Assembly: GCA_951230915.1 (NCBI GenBank)
Contig: OX579633.1
Location: 52,900,029-52,964,028 of the forward strand
DNA: 64,000 bases
Direction of reading: 5' to 3'
Source of the DNA: Antitrichia curtipendula
Taxonomy: Eukaryota; Streptophyta; Bryopsida; Hypnales; Leucodontaceae
The position numbers were made by a program, and so were the translations under genes. The notes beneath the pieces are model-generated. The model was not told the DNA's origin and searched no databases. It saw nothing but the letters and a program-made list of their open reading frames with translations. This document shows, piece by piece, positions 60,370-64,000 of the stretch. Each line of letters begins with the position of its first letter. The first letter of the stretch is position 1.

Positions 60370-61433
60370 GGGCCTGGGCAATTGTTGTTCCATATAAATT
60401 ACAAATCTAACGCCTTCTTTGCGGAGTCTGATGACCAAGCATCTTTGAGACTATAATGGTGAAGCAGTCTGACCCAATCCGCCTTCTCCTTGCGATTGGA
60501 AGTTGTACAATTCATTGAGCTGCCAAGTCTATCCATATTAGTTTCCACAAAGTTAAAGTCACCTGCTAGAATGTAGCTATTCCCGATCACGCTTGTATTG
60601 ATTATGTGGTGCCAGAGCTCCACTATGTCTGCCAAGGACATTGGAGCATATATGTTTATGATGGTGAGTTGTTCCTCCGAGTTGGATTGGAGGGTGATGA
60701 ATTGTGCTCATCCCTTCCAGAGGATACCCAATTGTCTCATCCTACCCACTAGTTGTTTGGATACCAAAATGGCGGTGCCTGCACGCCATCTGGCCACTGC
60801 ACCCTGGTTTTGGATGGCCCAATTCCAAGCCCTAAATCCCCCTGCAAAGGGAAGGCTGAGACAACGCTTCTTACATCTGTTGTCTGACATCCAATGTTCT
60901 TGAAGAAGAATTAACCCTGGTTGATCCTCCATTCTGTCAAAAATATGCTTTATGTGGACTTGTTTTTACGACCCCTTGGTGCCCACTCCGGCCCCGCGTA
61001 TGTTAAGGGTCGCCATGGAGAAGCCCTAGTCCATTACTCCTGGGGTGATGGTAGGTCATCATCCTGTTCGCTAAGTGGAGCTGAATCCTGATGCTATGTC
61101 TAGTAGGATTTCCAACACCTCATGTGCCTTCTTCATCCGCTTTGGTTTGGGGCATGGTGACGCTTGTTGGCCTAGCTTCTACTCGTCCCTTAGTTCCTAA
61201 AAAGTTTGCACTCTTGCCCACTTCTGGATAAGGGCATTGGCTTTTGCCTGCCCACTCCACGGTGCCAAGTCTGTCAACAAATCAGTTTGCACCCATGCTA
61301 GGGGAACTCCTTTGAGACATCGTGCTTCACGTGTTACCTTGATGGCTGCAAGAATGGTAAGTTCCTGAGCAACCTCTTTTCTGTCCCAGCGTGACATCCA
61401 ATGAATTGAGTCCCACCTAAAAGCCAAAACCAA
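60370..61433 (-). pseudogene. LINE (L1-type) remnant: ORF1-like piece and endonuclease domain
   Basis: The minus strand at 61433-61197 gives an ORF1-like fragment (WVQTDLLTDLAPWSGQA). From the ATG at 61016, MATLNIRGAGVGTKGS, then LILLQEHWMSD (catalytic Glu of the LQEx motif), WNWAIQNQGAVARWRAGTAIL, IINIYAP, and ILAGDFNFVE (GDFN catalytic motif), ending ALDL with a stop before FIWNNN at about 60370. These are the landmarks of the apurinic-type endonuclease of plant L1 elements, in order. In-frame stops: TAA after GTKGS and TGA after ILWKG; TGA fits a former CGA. The reverse transcriptase expected downstream is absent; the DNA changes to a GTCCG-rich segment. Confidence 0.75.
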
Positions 61434-61504
61434 TAACGTAACGAATTGGCTACCACATGCACTTCACATCTGACAGCTACAAATTAATGACATCATATAC
61501 ATTG

Positions 61505-62040
61505 GTTAGTTATGCTCATATACATAGTTACGTATAACACTATCAACGTAGTATTTGATTTTATCGCTTACTATCTTATCACGGAATCTATCATACGTAT
61601 ATACGTTATAATAATCAACATATATATATGAACTATTACGTATGTACGCCATTATGTCAACGTAATCAAGCAAACTATATATTAAGCGTATAACGTATAT
61701 ACGTCGATTATACGTAACGTAATAACATATAGTACATATCATACGTAAACATATGCACCGTATATGTACATCGTCATACATACGTACATCATATGTATGA
61801 TATATATATCATCATATGATATACGCATATGCTACGTACATACATGCATATGTGCATATTCACTATACGTATATGTACATATACATCTATGCGTGTTGGC
61901 CGTTACGATATGACATGATTTGATGATGATAGACGTATTGTATGCGTTACATAGATACCTATTGATACGTATCATATGTAATACGTATTAGTACGTTTTC
62001 AATACTATCTAATCATATTAAACGTAGCATGATTAGTTTA
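61505..62040. repeat. TACGTA/ATACGTAT-rich low-complexity stretch
   Basis: About 530 bp in which TACG, CGTA and ATACGTATG-like words recur at very high density among ATAT runs. CpG is unusually frequent for AT-rich DNA. No regular period was seen by eye. The minus-strand ORF at 61506-61781 is Tyr/Ile/Arg-rich because of the word content, not a protein. Confidence 0.7.
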
Positions 62041-62049
62041 TGACATATA

Positions 62050-63400
62050 TACTCAACCTATGTGGTTGTGCTGTACCTAATAAGCCAAATAGAAAAAGAC
62101 AAAAAGTCAACAAAAATATTAGATTAATCCAACAAAAACTGATAAACTAGTGAATAACAAATATTCATTAGAATATTATTAAATTGAAAGATGTTAATCT
62201 TTTATTTTAATTCTCAAATAAAATAAACCTTCAAAGGTATTTGGTAATAGGGCCTTGAAATTTATTTTATTTCTAAGATTGTTTAAAAACCAACTAAAAA
62301 CCACTAGAACTTTAATGTAAATTCCTAAACTTAAAGGAATTAAGTTAAATACTTTAAACTAACCACCTTTTGTAGGAAATTAGCTAGAAAGAATGTAGAA
62401 AAGAATATTTTTCCAAACATTCTGACACCAAGTCTTCATCAATAGACGGAGCACACATGATGGAGAACAACGGGTATTTTTGAATCCATTATGTTGGTAA
62501 TTTGCAATGACGGGACCGTGGCTAAAATAGACACAAAGGTATGTTAGTCTTTCCCTTTTCTTTTGCTTTGTTTTTATTCTTAAATTGAAATTAGAATCAT
62601 TGCTTTTAGAAGTCAAATTTTAGATTAGAATTTAGAACCTAATAGGTAAAATTTAGAGTTTTTTTCAAAAATCAAATCATACTTAAAGTTTAACCCAACA
62701 ACAAAAAGTTACTAAAAATTAAACTTAACCATAAAGTTGGATGAAAATTTAAGATTTTCATCCAAAGGAATCTTTAAGGTAGGAATCAAAAAAAGAATCT
62801 ATAAAGACTTTAAAATCCCTTTTTATTTTTTGAAGGGTAAAAGTTTGGATGAAGTTTGAGGCTAAATTTGGATGAAAAACAGTCAAATAGGTCAAAATTC
62901 CAAATAATCTTAATAATCCAGAACTTAAATGAACTAATAACCTAACCCTATAATTTAGAATTATTTAGAATTAATTTGCTATTTTAGATTAGTGGATGAA
63001 ATTTTAGCCAATAAAGGGCCAAACTTCGACCGTGGTAACTTTTGTTAGGAATCTCAGAATCTAACTTTCTTTACCAATTTGGGAAGAGAAAATTATATTC
63101 TAAAAGGAAATTTAGATACAATATTAGTTAGACTAGATTTTTCTTTCTTTTTCCATTTTACTTAACCATAACCTTTTTAACTAGTTAACCAATAGTTTTT
63201 TTTAGAATTAGTGAATTTTTATAGAATTATCAGTCACAAAAAGTGTTCATTACTTGGAAGGCAAACACTTAATTAGGAACCACCCAATTAGGAGTGAATC
63301 TCCAACAAAACAACCGCTAGAGCCCGTGTGTAACTTTCTGACTCAAGGGTGGAGTTAGAAACACTCACAGGGGACAAGGCGATGGCTGCCTGAAAATCAT
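62050..63400. other. AT-rich non-coding stretch
   Basis: No gene recognised. Precedes a CACTA-like coding region. It may include that element's 5' part. Confidence 0.4.
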
Positions 63401-63418
63401 CCTTACCAGTCATAGGAA

Positions 63419-64000
63419 ATGAAGGACCACTTCAACGGGTTTATGGAGAACCGTCCTAACCTGCGCGCAGTGACAATTGAGGAACAAATCCAGCATGCAC
63501 TAGAGTGCGAGGCCTGGAGGACTGCTGGAAGCAATGCGGGTGGTGTAGGAGACCCATTAAAACTACATGGCATCAAGCAACTAAGCATTCTTTTCAGATT
63601 GCTGTATTGGAAGGTGAGAGTCAATGGGCTTTGAAGTCATTCAAGAGTCACTAAGTTGACTAGCTTGTGACTTCAAGGGCACCATGAAGTCATACGTTAG
63701 TTTCATAGAAGTATCAAAAGCGAAAAAATTGCATCCAGTGACTACAACATGACAGAGTCCCTATGTGTTTAGCCGTAAAGAGTTGTTCCTTTTGCCCTTG
63801 AACTGCATCGTAGTGAATGACTTGTGGGTGATTTATCATGCCATTTCTGCCTTCGTGGTGCATGTACATTCAGAAACTTCTTATTAGGTACACGCTTGAC
63901 GTGATGCATTGTGAACTGAACTTGGCGAAGAACTTCCTGAAGACCATCACAGGGAAGAAGGACACAGTGAAAGTCAGAAGAGACTTGCAACGGCAAAATG
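63419..64000 (+). pseudogene. CACTA (En/Spm, tnp2-like) transposase fragment, runs off the edge
   Basis: At 63419-63634 a frame ends LKLHGIKQLSILFRLLYWK, resembling the block before the conserved tnp2 core. From about 63844 another frame is open to the window end: WCMYIQKLLIRYTLDVMHCE, then LNLAKNFLKTITGKKDTVKV and RRDLQRQN. The DVMH-x-E-x-N core is the hallmark of the tnp2-type transposase of CACTA elements. About 210 bases with stops separate the two blocks, an intron or a decayed region. The rest of the protein is outside the window. Confidence 0.65.

Noticed and set aside
61506..61781. Tyr-rich 91-codon minus-strand ORF
   Set aside because: Product of the TACGTA word field; not protein-like.

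Overview
This window reads as nuclear DNA of a land plant. Supporting points are GT-AG introns with T-rich acceptors, a split gene for the RNA polymerase III factor BDP1 (TFIIIB B''), telo-box-like promoter motifs, and plant-type DNA transposons (PIF/Harbinger with a Myb/SANT partner gene, Stowaway-like MITEs, MULE- and CACTA-like coding pieces). The DNA is AT-rich, and genes are few and separated by long transposon-derived stretches. I cannot fix the species. The mix of families makes a non-seed plant plausible, but that is a guess.

Layout. 0-1.25 kb: start of a MULE-like zinc-binding ORF on the minus strand. 2.6-7.75 kb: the most unusual gene, a multi-exon plus-strand gene with a ParB-like 'DGNHR' segment, a Lys/Ala-rich coiled coil and a C-terminal beta-class DNA N4/N6 methyltransferase-like domain. 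Its splice sites are intact but it carries four premature stops, and two of its introns hold related MITEs. 7.86-8.65 kb: first of five TTAA-flanked inverted-repeat elements. 12.3-28 kb: a decayed PIF/Harbinger system, with the transposase at 14.1-15.0 kb (plus) and the Myb/SANT partner at 26.6-22.8 kb (minus), plus AT-rich insertions. 32.4-34.85 kb: BDP1, the one clearly intact multi-exon host gene. 35.6-36.9 kb: a Harbinger MITE with a TTAA element nested inside it. 42.4-46.8 kb: a perfect 68-bp inverted duplication, a TA-flanked MITE, and a tandem array of four large palindromes. 48.0-48.3 kb: a small ORF with one membrane segment and a telo-box upstream. 48.9-50.6 kb: a three-layer nest of MITEs. 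52.2-56.8 kb: a second Harbinger pair (Myb/SANT plus, transposase minus), whose transposase is split by another TTAA element. 58.2-59.4 kb: an unrecognised ORF split by a hAT-type MITE with an exact 8-bp target duplication. 60.3-61.4 kb: a LINE piece with ORF1-like and endonuclease parts but no visible reverse transcriptase. 61.5-62.05 kb: a strange stretch rich in TACGTA. 63.4-64 kb: the start of a CACTA (tnp2-like) transposase running off the edge.

Common thread: most coding elements are recently decayed. Many frames are damaged mainly by single nonsense codons (TAG, TGA, TAA in place of CAG/TGG, CGA, CAA), as expected from methylcytosine deamination. No LTR-retrotransposon gag-pol, rRNA, tRNA or CRISPR was seen. 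Exon boundaries were read by eye; pseudogene extents are approximate.
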